From positions 558,001 to 622,000 of the forward strand of contig JAWPMN010000001.1 in assembly GCA_033344895.1 (NCBI GenBank): DNA of 64,000 nucleotides. Direction: 5' to 3'. The notes beneath the pieces are model-generated. The model made no database searches and was not told the DNA's origin. It saw only the letters and a list, made by a program, of their open reading frames with translations. A program made the translations under genes and the position numbers. Source of the stretch: Alphaproteobacteria bacterium. Lineage in GTDB: Bacteria; Pseudomonadota; Alphaproteobacteria; UBA8366; Aestuariispiraceae. Shown in pieces: positions 25,717 through 35,077 of the stretch. Position 1 is the stretch's first letter. Every line of letters begins with the position of its first letter.

Positions 25717-26697
25717 TCACATCGCCTTGGTCAGCTTGCCGCCGGCATGGGCGGAGATATCGTCGACGATCAGGTTGATCCCGACCGTCAGCGTCGCAAT
25801 CGCCAGCGCCGGCGCCAAAACGGGCAGCAGCGAGGCGTTGTAGGTCTGGAACGCGCTCAGATTCTCGCGGACCATGAGGCCCCAGTCAGCCTGAGGCGGC
25901 TGTACGCCCATGCCCAGGAAGCTGAGGCTGGAGACGAACAGGATCACGTAGATCAGGCGCAAACCGAAATCCGAGATCAACGGCATCGCGGCATTGGGCC
26001 AGATCTCCTTGGTGACGATCCACCAGATGCCTTCGCCGCGGACCTTCGCCGCTTCGACATAGTCCATCACCATGATTTCCATGCCGATCGCCCGCGCCAG
26101 GCGATAGACGATCGTCATGTAGATCAGCCCCGCCGTTACGATCAGCACCGGCACCGACGAGCCGACGGCCGTCACCACGATCAGGCCCAGCATGATGGTC
26201 GGCAGACTGATAAAGGCATCGTTCAGGCGGCTGACCACCATGTCGACCTTGGGTCCGGCCACGGCTGCCCCGATCCCCAGAACGACCCCCAGGAAATAGG
26301 CCAGGACCGTGCCCGCGAAGGAAATCCCGATCGTCCGGCCCGCACCGTACATCAGGCGCGACAGCACGTCCCGGTCGTCCCGGTTCGTGCCCAGCCAGGC
26401 CATGTCCGACGGCCCACGAAACTCGCCGTATTCCTCGACATCGTCGGGAATATCGCCCTGATAGTATTCCTCGACAGGGAAGGCGGCCTCGTCATAGGGG
26501 GCCAGGACCTGGCCGAAGACCGCGATCACCACCCAGAAGGCCACGATGACCGTGCCGACCCAGCCCGAAACGGACAGCTTGAACCTGGAGGACGGCGCCG
26601 CGTCCTGAAGTTCCTCAAAGGAGATTTCCTCGGATTCGAAGGGTTTGACGTAGTGCTCGCCGTGCCCCGCCCTCTTGTCGCTCGTATAGTCGCTCAT
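25717..26697 (-). CDS. ABC transporter permease (DppC type)
   Basis: A 326-aa inner-membrane permease. A cytoplasmic N-terminal stretch of about 40 residues is followed by a first membrane helix (WVGTVIVAFWVVIAVFGQ), a periplasmic loop ending in LGTNRDDRDVLSRLMYGAGRT, and five further helices. The EAA-type coupling loop lies around DYVEAAKVRGEGIWWIVTKEI, where it contacts the ATPase. Its start overlaps the stop of the upstream permease by 4 bp (ATGA) and its stop is 3 bp before the ATPase, a strong sign of one transcript. It pairs with the DppB-type permease to form the channel. Confidence 0.92.
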   Translation of the reverse strand: MSDYTSDKRAGHGEHYVKPFESEEISFEELQDAAPSSRFKLSVSGWVGTVIVAFWVVIAVFGQVLAPYDEAAFPVEEYYQGDIPDDVEEYGEFRGPSDMAWLGTNRDDRDVLSRLMYGAGRTIGISFAGTVLAYFLGVVLGIGAAVAGPKVDMVVSRLNDAFISLPTIMLGLIVVTAVGSSVPVLIVTAGLIYMTIVYRLARAIGMEIMVMDYVEAAKVRGEGIWWIVTKEIWPNAAMPLISDFGLRLIYVILFVSSLSFLGMGVQPPQADWGLMVRENLSAFQTYNASLLPVLAPALAIATLTVGINLIVDDISAHAGGKLTKAM

Positions 26698-27662
26698 TTC
26701 GGGTGCCTCAAACGCGGGTTGGACACGATGGATGCAATATCCGCCAGCAGCATCAGGATGACGTAGGTGGCGCAGAACAGCATGCCGATCGACTGGACCA
26801 GCACGAAATCGCGCTGCTGCACGCCCTGAACGATGAAGGTCGCGAGGCCGTTATAGGCGAAGTAGACCTCCACCACGACGACCCCGGAAACCAGATAGGC
26901 GAGGTTCAGCGCGATGACATTGACGATCGGTCCGATGGCGTTCAGCAGCGCATGGCGCAGAATGATACGTTTGCGCGGCACGCCTTTCAGGATCGCCATC
27001 TCGATGTAGGGGGAACTCATCACGTTCAGCACCGCCGCGCGGGTCATGCGGATCAGCTGGGAGGCGATGACGAAACAAAGGGTCGCGATCGGCAGGGCGT
27101 AATGTCCGATCAGTTCGAAGACGTTCAGGTCGTCGGTGCTGCCGACGACCACGGCATTGGCAAGCTGGAACCCGAACAGGGCCTCCCAGGCGAAGACGAA
27201 GATCAGCACCATCAGGGTCGCCGTGAAGAATTCCGGAACCGCGACCAGCGAAACCGACACGAAAGTCAGGATCCGGTCATAGAGACTGCCGGGGAACATC
27301 GCCGCCATGATCCCGAGAAACAGCGAGACCGGTATGCCGATGGCCGCGGTCAGAATGCTGACCGTCAGCGTCGCCTGATAGCGGTCGCCGATCGATTCCG
27401 AGATCGAACGGTCCCCCGCCAGCGACTTGCCCAGATCCCCCTGCAGGAAGTTTCCCGCCCAGTTCAGATATTGCATGTAGATCGGCTGATCGAGGCCGAG
27501 TTCCTTGCGCAGTGCCGCGCGGGTCTCGTCGGTCGCAGCCTGTCCCAGCCGCATTTCCGCGGCATCCCCAGGCAGGATCTGGGTGCAGACGAAGATGATC
27601 AGTGACACGAAGAAGACCGTGATCACCCCGATCCACAGGCGTTGAAAGATAATCGATAACAT
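26694..27662 (-). CDS. ABC transporter permease (DppB type)
   Basis: A 322-aa inner-membrane permease. It begins MLSIIFQRLWIGVITVFFVS, the usual DppB N-terminal helix, followed by the conserved periplasmic loop (LGLDQPIYMQYLNWAGNFLQGDLGKSL). The coupling loop includes MSSPYIEMAILKGVPRKRIILRHALL. The start at 27662 is chosen because it begins directly at the first membrane helix; a longer frame reaching 27776 would add a Pro/Arg-rich stretch over a strong hairpin and is rejected. Between it and the upstream binding protein lies a GC-rich hairpin (27760-27787), which may set the ratio of binding protein to permease. Confidence 0.92.
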   Translation of the reverse strand: MLSIIFQRLWIGVITVFFVSLIIFVCTQILPGDAAEMRLGQAATDETRAALRKELGLDQPIYMQYLNWAGNFLQGDLGKSLAGDRSISESIGDRYQATLTVSILTAAIGIPVSLFLGIMAAMFPGSLYDRILTFVSVSLVAVPEFFTATLMVLIFVFAWEALFGFQLANAVVVGSTDDLNVFELIGHYALPIATLCFVIASQLIRMTRAAVLNVMSSPYIEMAILKGVPRKRIILRHALLNAIGPIVNVIALNLAYLVSGVVVVEVYFAYNGLATFIVQGVQQRDFVLVQSIGMLFCATYVILMLLADIASIVSNPRLRHPK

Positions 27663-27759
27663 GGGCCCCCCCGGACTCGGCCATGGCGCGTTACGGTCGG
27701 GCGGCACCCATGGCCGCCGCCGGATCGGAACGCATCCCCGCGCGATCGGTTGAGGAAAC

Positions 27760-27787
27760 GCGGGCCGCCGGTTCACCGGCGACCCGC
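27760..27787 (-). promoter_or_regulatory. Intercistronic hairpin between binding-protein and permease genes
   Basis: Arms GCGGGCCGCCGG (27760-27771) and CCGGCGACCCGC (27776-27787) form a 12-bp stem with one G-U pair on the minus strand and a 4-nt loop. No T-tract follows, so it is not a canonical terminator. Its position right after the binding-protein stop is like the RNA-stabilising hairpins known between transporter genes (for example malE-malF), giving more binding protein than permease. Confidence 0.6.
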
Positions 27788-27799
27788 CCTTCCGGACGC

Positions 27800-29428
27800 T
27801 TAGGCGTCAGAACGCCACAGATACTGCGGGCATTCGGCGCCGCCGAAGGCATTCAGCGGCACGTGGGTCAGACCCTTCACATGACTGCGCACGGCATCCA
27901 CGTAGTTCCGGTAGGCCGGCGTGATGGAACCGCCATGCTCCCAGATCAGGGTCTGCAGGTCGCAGTACATCTGCTTACGCGTAGCCGGGTCGGTGACCGA
28001 GCGGACATCGACCAGCAGCTTGTCGAACTGTTCGTTCTTCCAGTAGGTCTCGTTCCAGTTCGCATCGCTCGCATAGGCCAGCGTCATCATGATGTTCGCC
28101 GTCGGGCGCATGTTCCAGGACACGGCACAGATCGGCTCGTTCAGCCAGACCGCGCTCCAGTAACCGTCGGTGGTCACCTTCTTCAGATCGATGTTCATGC
28201 CGATCTTGCTGGCTTCACGCTGCAGGAACGTTCCCATTTCGACGCAGCCCGGTGCCACTTCCGCCGTGACGATCGGAATCGGTGTCTGGCCCAAACCCGA
28301 CTTCTCGAAGTGGAACTTGGCCTGATCCGGATCCAGTTCGCGCACCGGAATATCCGCGCAATGGTCGAAATAGGCCGGACCGATCGGATGGTCGTTACCG
28401 ACCGAGGCCTGCCCTTTGAACACGCCCTTCACGACACGCTCGCGGTTCATCAGCAACTGCAGCGCACGCACCAGGTCCCGATTGCCCGAAATCGCCTGAT
28501 CCTGGCGGCATGCGAAGGTGATGTAGGCCGAGGACGGCGTCGACCAGACTTCGGTGTCGCCATTCTGCTCGATATCCTCGATCGACTTGGGCGGCAGGTT
28601 CGCCATGATGTCGATATCGCCGGCCTTCAGGGCGTTGATGCGCGCCGTCGAGTCGCCGATGCCGAAGCTTTCGATCTCGTCGAGATACGGGCCATCGTCC
28701 TCGTGATAGTTCTCGTTACGCTGCACGACACAGCGCACGCCCGGCTTGAACTCCGACACCTTGAACGGACCGGTGCCCGGAGGCGCCGAGAAATCCGTCT
28801 GACCATCCGGAATGATCTTGGACTGGAACAGGCCCAGGATCGCCGGCAGGTCGGCATTCGGGGTCTTCAGGACCGCCTTGACCTCATGGTCGTTGACCTT
28901 CTGCCAGCTTTCCACGCCTTCATAAAGCGATTTCAGCACCGACTTCGAATCCTCGCCCAGATGGCGGTTCATCGTGTAGATCACGTCGTCGGCGTTGAAG
29001 GACTTGCCGTTATGCCATTCGACGCCCTTCTTCAGCTTGAAGGTCCATTCGGACGCGTCGGCATTGGGCAGGATTTCTTCGGCCAGCTCCGGCTCGTAGG
29101 ACAGGTCCTGCTGCATCCGGACGAGGCCGTTATAGACCATGCGGCTGCGGATATAGTCGATGGAGGCGGTCATCGCCGCCGGGTCCAGCGTATCGGCCGG
29201 GCCGTGCTGGTCACTGGAGATCACCATGCGGCCACCCTTTTTCGGGGTGTTGGCCCAGGCTTCCTTGGCGCCGCCGAAGACAGATCCCGCCGCGGCGGCG
29301 GTCGCACCCGCTGCCATCATCCAGGCCATCACCTCACGGCGGTTCGCGCCCTTCTTGACCATTTCGACGACTGTTGCGCGATCCTTGTCGCTCAAGCCCT
29401 CGAAACTCGGTTCGTTCAGTTTACGCAT
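27800..29428 (-). CDS. ABC transporter substrate-binding protein, family 5 (first of two in the operon)
   Basis: A 542-aa periplasmic protein of the peptide/opine class. It starts with a 30-residue polar segment, then an RRE-containing export signal (GANRREVMAWMMAAGATAAAAG) probably using the twin-arginine route, ending near AWA. Family features: STAR-like PADTLDPAAMTASIDYIRSRM, WTFKLKKGVEWHNGKSF and LDPDQAKFHFEKSGL. The start at 29428 (MRKLNEPSF) has AAGGAGG about ten bases upstream; the longer frame to 29500 is not supported. It is the first gene of the importer operon, behind a 434-bp gap that follows the GlxA-type regulator. Confidence 0.9.
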   Translation of the reverse strand: MRKLNEPSFEGLSDKDRATVVEMVKKGANRREVMAWMMAAGATAAAAGSVFGGAKEAWANTPKKGGRMVISSDQHGPADTLDPAAMTASIDYIRSRMVYNGLVRMQQDLSYEPELAEEILPNADASEWTFKLKKGVEWHNGKSFNADDVIYTMNRHLGEDSKSVLKSLYEGVESWQKVNDHEVKAVLKTPNADLPAILGLFQSKIIPDGQTDFSAPPGTGPFKVSEFKPGVRCVVQRNENYHEDDGPYLDEIESFGIGDSTARINALKAGDIDIMANLPPKSIEDIEQNGDTEVWSTPSSAYITFACRQDQAISGNRDLVRALQLLMNRERVVKGVFKGQASVGNDHPIGPAYFDHCADIPVRELDPDQAKFHFEKSGLGQTPIPIVTAEVAPGCVEMGTFLQREASKIGMNIDLKKVTTDGYWSAVWLNEPICAVSWNMRPTANIMMTLAYASDANWNETYWKNEQFDKLLVDVRSVTDPATRKQMYCDLQTLIWEHGGSITPAYRNYVDAVRSHVKGLTHVPLNAFGGAECPQYLWRSDA

Positions 29429-29862
29429 CGAAGTTACGCCTCCTTGTTCAGTATGGCCCCCTGCGGGCCGTTTCGAGCCTGTTCCGGCTGTTCTTTCCAA
29501 GCTTTGTCACACTTCCCCAGACGCCGCCGGCTCCGGGAATCCGGACCGGCCCCAATGATACTTTCAAACCATTGTTTTTGTTCGGTTTTGTAGAGAAAAT
29601 GATATCACGAAGAACGGCGCCGCGCCGGCTGGCACGTTGTGCACGGACAGTTGTCTGAACGCGCAGGTTCTCCGTTCCCCCACTGCTTTCCGGGATCGTT
29701 CCGCCCCGTGACAAGCCCATCGGAAAACCGCATGGAAATCCATTCATGCGATACATCGTCTCCCAAGCGACTTTGTTAAGCTTGGAAGAAAACCTGCCGG
29801 TCGTATGTTCCGAAATCCGCTATTACCATACATAAAACCGCACATGGCGGCATTGTCGGCTC
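29429..29862. other. 434-bp upstream region of the importer operon
   Basis: No gene seen. It should contain the leftward promoter of the importer operon; an AT-rich block lies near 29565-29605. An imperfect inverted repeat, CGGACA-GT-TGTCTG (29644-29657, one mismatch in six pairs), is a possible site for the AraC-type regulator encoded just upstream. Neither is certain. Confidence 0.35.
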
Positions 29863-30867
29863 TCACGCGGATTTGAATCGATCCATCGTCCGCTGCCGGT
29901 ACTGGCGTGGCGAAACACCGAAATGAGTCCGGTAGGCACGCGCGAAACTGGAGCTGTCGGAGAAGCCGCATGCCACCGCGATTTCACTGATCCTCAGGGC
30001 CGTGCCTTCCAGCAGATCGCGCGCCCGCCGGAACCTGAGGCTGCGGTAGTAATGCATTGTCGTCTGCCCGACGGCGCGCTTGAAACCACGTTCCAGCGTA
30101 TCGACCGAAACGCCAATCCGCCGGGCCAGTTCGTCCGCCGGCAGCGGTTCCTCGATATTCTGTTCCATTTCAACAATGGCCTGCAGGATGCGGCCGTCCC
30201 CGACCCCGGTTCGCAGCCGGATCGACAGCACATCCATGTCGTCCGAAGTGCGGAACCGATTGTGCAGAAACCATTCGGACACGGCCAGGGTCAGGTCGGG
30301 CCCGTAATCCGCCTCGATCATCGCCAGCATCATATCCAGGGTGCTGACACCGCCCGCCGCGCTGAACCGGTCCCGGTCGATCACGAAGGGATCGCGGCTA
30401 CATTCGATTTTCGGGAAGGCCTCCCGAAAGGAGGATTGGACCCGCCAATGCAGGGTACAGCGATAGCCGTCCAGAAGGCCGGCCCGGGCCAGAAAGAAGG
30501 CCCCGTCCGACACCGCGCCGATGGCCGCGCCGCGCCGCAACTCGCGGCGAATCCAGCTATAGGCGGGCTGGGACGTGTATTCGTGGGCATCGACACCGGA
30601 CACCACGACCAGGCGGTCGACGGAGGGGGCTTCTTCCGCGACGCTGTCCACGACGACCCCCAGGCCACTCGACGATTTCGGGATCCGCCCAAAGGGCGAA
30701 ACCGTGATCCATTCATAAAGCGGCAGGCCGGTGACCGTGTTCGCCGCCCGCAGCGGTTCCACCAGAGACGAATAGGCAAGCATCGGAAAATTTGGCAGCA
30801 CGAGAATGCCCCAACGACGTGTTCGGGGATTCTCGACATGCACATCGGGCATTTCCACGGTGGACAT
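29863..30867 (-). CDS. GlxA-type transcriptional regulator (DJ-1/PfpI-like domain plus AraC HTH)
   Basis: A 334-aa regulator. Residues about 17-185 form a DJ-1/PfpI-like sensor domain (ILVLPNFPMLAYSSLVEPLRAAN and AIGAVSDGAFFLARAGLLDG, where the catalytic Cys position of true amidases is Asp). Residues about 230-330 are an AraC DNA-binding domain with two helix-turn-helix units (LARRIGVSVDTLERGFKR, then RISEIAVACGFSDSSSFARAYR). Proteins of this kind control uptake and catabolism of amino compounds such as arginine, carnitine or glycine betaine. The start directly abuts the stop codon of the aminotransferase gene, so the two are translated together; the importer operon downstream is the likely target. 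Confidence 0.9.
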   Translation of the reverse strand: MSTVEMPDVHVENPRTRRWGILVLPNFPMLAYSSLVEPLRAANTVTGLPLYEWITVSPFGRIPKSSSGLGVVVDSVAEEAPSVDRLVVVSGVDAHEYTSQPAYSWIRRELRRGAAIGAVSDGAFFLARAGLLDGYRCTLHWRVQSSFREAFPKIECSRDPFVIDRDRFSAAGGVSTLDMMLAMIEADYGPDLTLAVSEWFLHNRFRTSDDMDVLSIRLRTGVGDGRILQAIVEMEQNIEEPLPADELARRIGVSVDTLERGFKRAVGQTTMHYYRSLRFRRARDLLEGTALRISEIAVACGFSDSSSFARAYRTHFGVSPRQYRQRTMDRFKSA

Positions 30868-32037
30868 CTAGCCCTCCGACAGGCGCGCTCCCAAATCCGC
30901 GATCCCGGCCTCGTCCACATTGGCAAAGGCCGCCCGCAGAAACCGTTCCTGACCTTCCCCGAAAATCGGCCCGGGCAGAACGAAAATGCACTTATCCCTT
31001 ACCAGCGAGCGAGCGATGTCTGCGGCGCCACGATCGGCATGGGGATGTTCCAGATAGGCGAAGAACGCACCACGCGACACAAGGCGATAGCCGCCCGGGT
31101 TCTGGGCAAAGGCGGCATCCAACGCATTCACCCGCGCCGTCATTTCATCGCGTCGGGCACGCTTCCAGGCATCCAGTTCGTCGAGACCGTAAAGCGCGGC
31201 CAACTGTCCGATATGACTGGGACAGATGGTAACCGTATCCGCAATCTTGCCGATCGCGCCCATGATCTCCGGCCCGGCGGTCAGCGCGCCAACACGATAG
31301 CCGGTCAGGCTGTACACTTTCGAAAAACTGTACAGATGCACGAAGCCGTCACGCCAACGGGTGTCCTGAAACAGCCGGTGCGGCGGGGTTCCGTCCGCCA
31401 GGAAGTCGCGATAGGTCTCGTCGATCATCAGGGCGATTCCGTGCCGCTGGGCGAGATCGTGAAACGCGTCCAACAGGTCCGGTGAATAGATCGTACCCGT
31501 CGGATTGTTGGGGGTTACCAGCAGGATCGCGCGCGTCTTCTCCCCGATCAGCGTCTCGGCCTCCGCCGGGTCCGGCAGCATCCCCGACGGGCCGGGGCGA
31601 CAGGGCAGCGGCACCGTTCTGATGCCCTGCATCTGGCACCACATCTCGTGATTGAAGTAACAGGGCTGCGGCACGATGATTTCATCGCCGGGGCCCGCCA
31701 ATGCCAGCACCGCCATGCAGAAGGCATGGTTGCCCCCCGCCGTGATCGCGACATCGTCGCCCTGGACCGTCGCGGCATAATCCCGGGAAATCGTCTCGGC
31801 CAGCCGTTCGCGCAACGGCGAAATCCCCAGTATCGGGGTATAGAAGGCGGTTTCCGGGTCCAGGGCCGCCCGCGACATCGCCTGCATCAAGGTCTGGTCC
31901 GGCGGATAGCTGGGCACCGCCTGCGCCAGATTCAGCAGCGGCCGATCCGGCGTCGGCCGGGCTTCCTTCAGCCAGGCCATCGCCTCCGGAATCGGCGGCT
32001 CCGCCGTTGCAACGATATTCGGGTTTATCTGAACCAT
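30868..32037 (-). CDS. PLP-dependent aminotransferase, class I/II (AspC-like)
   Basis: A 389-aa fold-type I aminotransferase, transferring an amino group between an amino acid and a 2-oxoacid in the cytoplasm. The pyridoxal-phosphate lysine is in YSFSKVYSLTGYRVG (about 235-250); other markers are AGGNHAFCMAVLAL, the VTPNNPTGTIYSP segment (Asn contacting the cofactor) and MIDETYRDF (Asp pairing with the ring nitrogen). The C-terminal arginine that binds the substrate carboxylate is probably in RAAFAN. It is translationally coupled to the GlxA-type regulator and lies upstream of the peptide/opine importer, suggesting it processes an imported amino acid. Confidence 0.9.
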   Translation of the reverse strand: MVQINPNIVATAEPPIPEAMAWLKEARPTPDRPLLNLAQAVPSYPPDQTLMQAMSRAALDPETAFYTPILGISPLRERLAETISRDYAATVQGDDVAITAGGNHAFCMAVLALAGPGDEIIVPQPCYFNHEMWCQMQGIRTVPLPCRPGPSGMLPDPAEAETLIGEKTRAILLVTPNNPTGTIYSPDLLDAFHDLAQRHGIALMIDETYRDFLADGTPPHRLFQDTRWRDGFVHLYSFSKVYSLTGYRVGALTAGPEIMGAIGKIADTVTICPSHIGQLAALYGLDELDAWKRARRDEMTARVNALDAAFAQNPGGYRLVSRGAFFAYLEHPHADRGAADIARSLVRDKCIFVLPGPIFGEGQERFLRAAFANVDEAGIADLGARLSEG

Positions 32038-32078
32038 TCCGCCCTCTGCTCATCTCGCACTCTGCGCAGATTGGCGCG

Positions 32079-33335
32079 TCAGGCACCCCCTCGCAAGCGC
32101 GCCGACGCGGCCAGTGCGCAGCGCCCGGAAAGGACGGCCAGAACCAGGATGGACAGCCACCAGGACTGCCACGCGCCATAGCTGACGGAAGCGATCGCCA
32201 GATAGGTGGCAAGCATGCCGAACGCCATGGCACGGCCCCGTGCGGATTGCATCCGCGCCAGACCGGATGCGACCGCACCCAACAGCAGCAGCGCCGCCAC
32301 TGCGCCCGGCAGGCCGAGTTCGAGGCGAATCTGAAGCATCACATTATGCGGATGCAGCGGCATGTTCTGCGCCCGCTGCCAGACCGTGGGCGTCAGATCG
32401 GCGACGTCGAATCGGTCCAGACGGGATGGCGTGTCGGCGATCCGCGCAGACGCTTCCGGAATGGCGCGCGCCGAATCGAGACCCCACCCCAGCACAGGGC
32501 GTTCGGCAATGCGGGCGGCGGCGAAATCGGCGATCAGGACACGATGCTGAATGCTGGTGGAAAACCGGGTCGCGTCCAGAAGCGGCTTCAGATCGCCCTT
32601 CGCCAGAAGCGCGGGCGCGGCCAACAGGAGGAATGCCGCGACAAGGACAACGACACCCCCCGCAATTCGCGGCAGGGAATAGGCCAAACCGGCCGCAGCC
32701 ACACCGGCGCCAAGCGCCAGAAAAGCGGTCTCGTGCCCGGACATCGCGACACCCAGAACAACAATTGCGGCCGGGCCCCAGATCATTCCACCGCCATCGC
32801 GGGAACGGGTCGAAACCGCCAGTAGCGCCAAGGGGAAGGACAGTATGGCCAGAAATACCGCCGGTGCCTTGTGCAGGTTGGCCCGGATGAAGACGGCCTC
32901 CAATTCGCCTGCATCCGCCGGAACGAACAGATCCGCCAGCGCCCCGACAAACCTGTTCTCGAACAGGGCCAGGGCAACAACGGTTGCGCCCAGGGCCAGC
33001 CCCATCATCACGGGCATCCCGACGCGGCCGGAGACCGGCAGGCTGAGGGCGACGCCCCCGGCCAGGGCGAACAGCGCAATCTTGCCGGCCCGCGCGGCCA
33101 GGTCCAGCGGTGTGCTCAGCCCCCAGAACGCGGCGGCACAGACCGCAACGACGAACAAGGCCAGCGGGAAAAGAACCGTCCGCGCCTTCGACACCTCGGC
33201 AAACGCCCGCTGCCGCAGCAGGATCACGGGAATCAGGACCGCCGCGACGGCGACCGGCGTCGCATAGGTCGGTTCGGCCGCCACGGCGATCACGCAGACC
33301 GCCACCGCAAGGACGTTCAAGGTCGCGTTCATCAT
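32079..33335 (-). CDS. O-antigen ligase/polymerase-like membrane protein
   Basis: A 418-aa very hydrophobic protein with about ten predicted membrane segments and one large loop (about 270-335). The loop ends in NMPLHPHNVMLQIRLELGLPGA, the HPHN-x-n-E-x-G pattern of the WaaL/Wzy family, which transfers undecaprenyl-linked glycan to an acceptor such as lipid A core, or polymerises it. The segment RPVLGWGLDSARAI is also typical. No glycan synthesis genes are adjacent. Unusually, its start overlaps the stop of a succinate dehydrogenase-like flavoprotein by 4 bp (ATGA), so it is expressed with a respiratory complex. Confidence 0.8.
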   Translation of the reverse strand: MMNATLNVLAVAVCVIAVAAEPTYATPVAVAAVLIPVILLRQRAFAEVSKARTVLFPLALFVVAVCAAAFWGLSTPLDLAARAGKIALFALAGGVALSLPVSGRVGMPVMMGLALGATVVALALFENRFVGALADLFVPADAGELEAVFIRANLHKAPAVFLAILSFPLALLAVSTRSRDGGGMIWGPAAIVVLGVAMSGHETAFLALGAGVAAAGLAYSLPRIAGGVVVLVAAFLLLAAPALLAKGDLKPLLDATRFSTSIQHRVLIADFAAARIAERPVLGWGLDSARAIPEASARIADTPSRLDRFDVADLTPTVWQRAQNMPLHPHNVMLQIRLELGLPGAVAALLLLGAVASGLARMQSARGRAMAFGMLATYLAIASVSYGAWQSWWLSILVLAVLSGRCALAASARLRGGA

Positions 33336-35077
33336 GGTGCGGCGGGTCCGGAATCCTCGTTGATCAGGGACTCGCCGGGGCGCACGCGGCTGAACACCAC
33401 CGGCACGCGCTCCAGGTCGAGCATTCCGTCATCCCGGGCACGGACACGAGTAAAGGCCGAGGCCTCCAGATCACCGGTCTCGGGAAAATCCTCCCGAAAA
33501 TGCGCGCCGCGGCTGTCATCCCTGTCCAGCGCCGCCGTCGCGATAACCCTGGAAACGGCCAGCAGACTGTCGAGGTTCAGCCAGTCCTGCCAGGTCAGAT
33601 TGAAGGACCGATCCGTCTCGGCCAGTCCGGCCGAAGCCAGTTCCGACGCCATGCCCTCTATCCGGGTCTGACCGCGTCGCAATCCTTCGGCCGTGCGCAT
33701 CACGCCGACATCGTCCCACATGCATTCCGCCAGTTCATCGCGCAGGTCGGCCAGCCCCGCGGATCGCGGCAGGCCGAAGGGACGTTCCGCGCGCGCGATT
33801 GCCGCGTCGACGGCATTCATATCCGGATCGGCCGGGTGCCCCTGTCGGGCGGCGTAGCGCGCCATGCTCTCCCCTGCGATGCCGCCGAAGACCGTCGAAT
33901 TGGCAACCCCGTTACCGCCCAGCCGGTTCGCGCCATGGACGCCGCCGCAATCCTCCCCGGCCGCAAACAGGCCCGGCATTTCGGTCGACCCGTCCGGCTC
34001 GAACTCGACGCCGCCCATCATGTAATGCGCAGTCGGCACCACCTCGACCCGGCCGGCGGCCAGATCGAAGCCGCAATCGGCGCAGCGCTTCACCATGCCG
34101 GGAAACTGGGTAGCGACCTTGTCCGGGCCCAGATGCTTCATTTCGATATAGATGCCGCCCATGGGGCCGGTCCGCCCGGCACGCATCTCGGCATAGATAC
34201 CCCGGCTGACCACATCGCGGGTCGCGCGTTCCCCGCGGTCGTCGTAATCGGCCATGAAGCGGCGGCCTGCGCCATCCAGAAGGTGCCCCCCTGCCCCGCG
34301 CAACCCTTCCTCAAGCACCGTGCCGGTCATTCGCGTATCCGGCCCGCCCAGCAGGCCGGTCGGATGGAACTGAACCATTTCCATGTCGCGCAGCGGCAGG
34401 CCCAGGCGCAATGCCATGGCCAGCCCGTCGCAGGATTTGTCCCCGGACGGCGTGTGATATTTGTACATTGTCGGACCGGCGCCGGTGCCCAGCAACACGG
34501 CCTTCGCCCGTACCAGGCGATATCGGCCGGTCCGTATGTCGAGCAGCAGCGCCCCGGCAATCCGCGAACCGTCCCGCGCCGGAATCAGATCGACGGCGCG
34601 ATGCTCCTCCAGCCGCCGGACGGGCCGGGCCATGACCTGTTCCATGAGCCGGTTGATGATCTCGATCCCGGTCAGATCCCCCTTGTGGACCGTCCGGTCG
34701 AAGGTCTGTCCGGCAAACGCCTTGTGATGCAGACTGCCGTCGCTGTTCCGGTCGAAGAAGCAACCGATCTCGTTTTCCAGTTCCTGAACCCGTTCCACCG
34801 CAAACAGACAGAGCGACCAGGCCAGATCCTGGCGCGGCAGCCATTTGCCGCCGACAATCGTGTCCATGAAGTGACGTTCAACGGAGTCGCCCGGCGACAG
34901 CGCTACATTGTATCCCCCTTGAACCATCCGGGTGCAGCCGCATTTGCCCAGCAGCCCCTTGACCGCGATGGTCACATCCAGGTCCGGATTTGCCTGCAGC
35001 GCATGCAGCGCCGCGAAGAACCCGGCACCGCCGGACCCGAGGATCAGAAGATCGGTCTCGACCGTTTCGACCGTCAT
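33332..35077 (-). CDS. Succinate dehydrogenase/fumarate reductase-like flavoprotein subunit
   Basis: A 581-aa FAD protein of the SdhA/FrdA/L-aspartate oxidase family. The dinucleotide-binding motif is LLILGSGGAGFFAAL (10-24); substrate-handling motifs HPTG (after MEMVQF) and RDVVSRGIY are present, as are GLFAAGEDCGGVHGANRLGGN near residue 370 and the usual C-terminal domain. In SdhA/FrdA a histidine in SHT-x-AAQGG carries covalent FAD; here the aligned stretch is GCTRMVQGG with Cys48 at that place, so classical histidyl-FAD cannot form. It starts one base after the upstream membrane-anchor gene's stop. It forms the catalytic part of the complex encoded at 35078-36476; the substrate may be succinate, fumarate or another C4 acid. 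Confidence 0.88.
   Translation of the reverse strand: MTVETVETDLLILGSGGAGFFAALHALQANPDLDVTIAVKGLLGKCGCTRMVQGGYNVALSPGDSVERHFMDTIVGGKWLPRQDLAWSLCLFAVERVQELENEIGCFFDRNSDGSLHHKAFAGQTFDRTVHKGDLTGIEIINRLMEQVMARPVRRLEEHRAVDLIPARDGSRIAGALLLDIRTGRYRLVRAKAVLLGTGAGPTMYKYHTPSGDKSCDGLAMALRLGLPLRDMEMVQFHPTGLLGGPDTRMTGTVLEEGLRGAGGHLLDGAGRRFMADYDDRGERATRDVVSRGIYAEMRAGRTGPMGGIYIEMKHLGPDKVATQFPGMVKRCADCGFDLAAGRVEVVPTAHYMMGGVEFEPDGSTEMPGLFAAGEDCGGVHGANRLGGNGVANSTVFGGIAGESMARYAARQGHPADPDMNAVDAAIARAERPFGLPRSAGLADLRDELAECMWDDVGVMRTAEGLRRGQTRIEGMASELASAGLAETDRSFNLTWQDWLNLDSLLAVSRVIATAALDRDDSRGAHFREDFPETGDLEASAFTRVRARDDGMLDLERVPVVFSRVRPGESLINEDSGPAAP

Noticed and set aside
24958-26766. A 602-aa plus-strand frame opposite the importer ATPase and permease
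   Set aside because: Antisense shadow; composition is rich in Arg, Gln and His and matches no family, while the minus strand has clear Walker and permease motifs.
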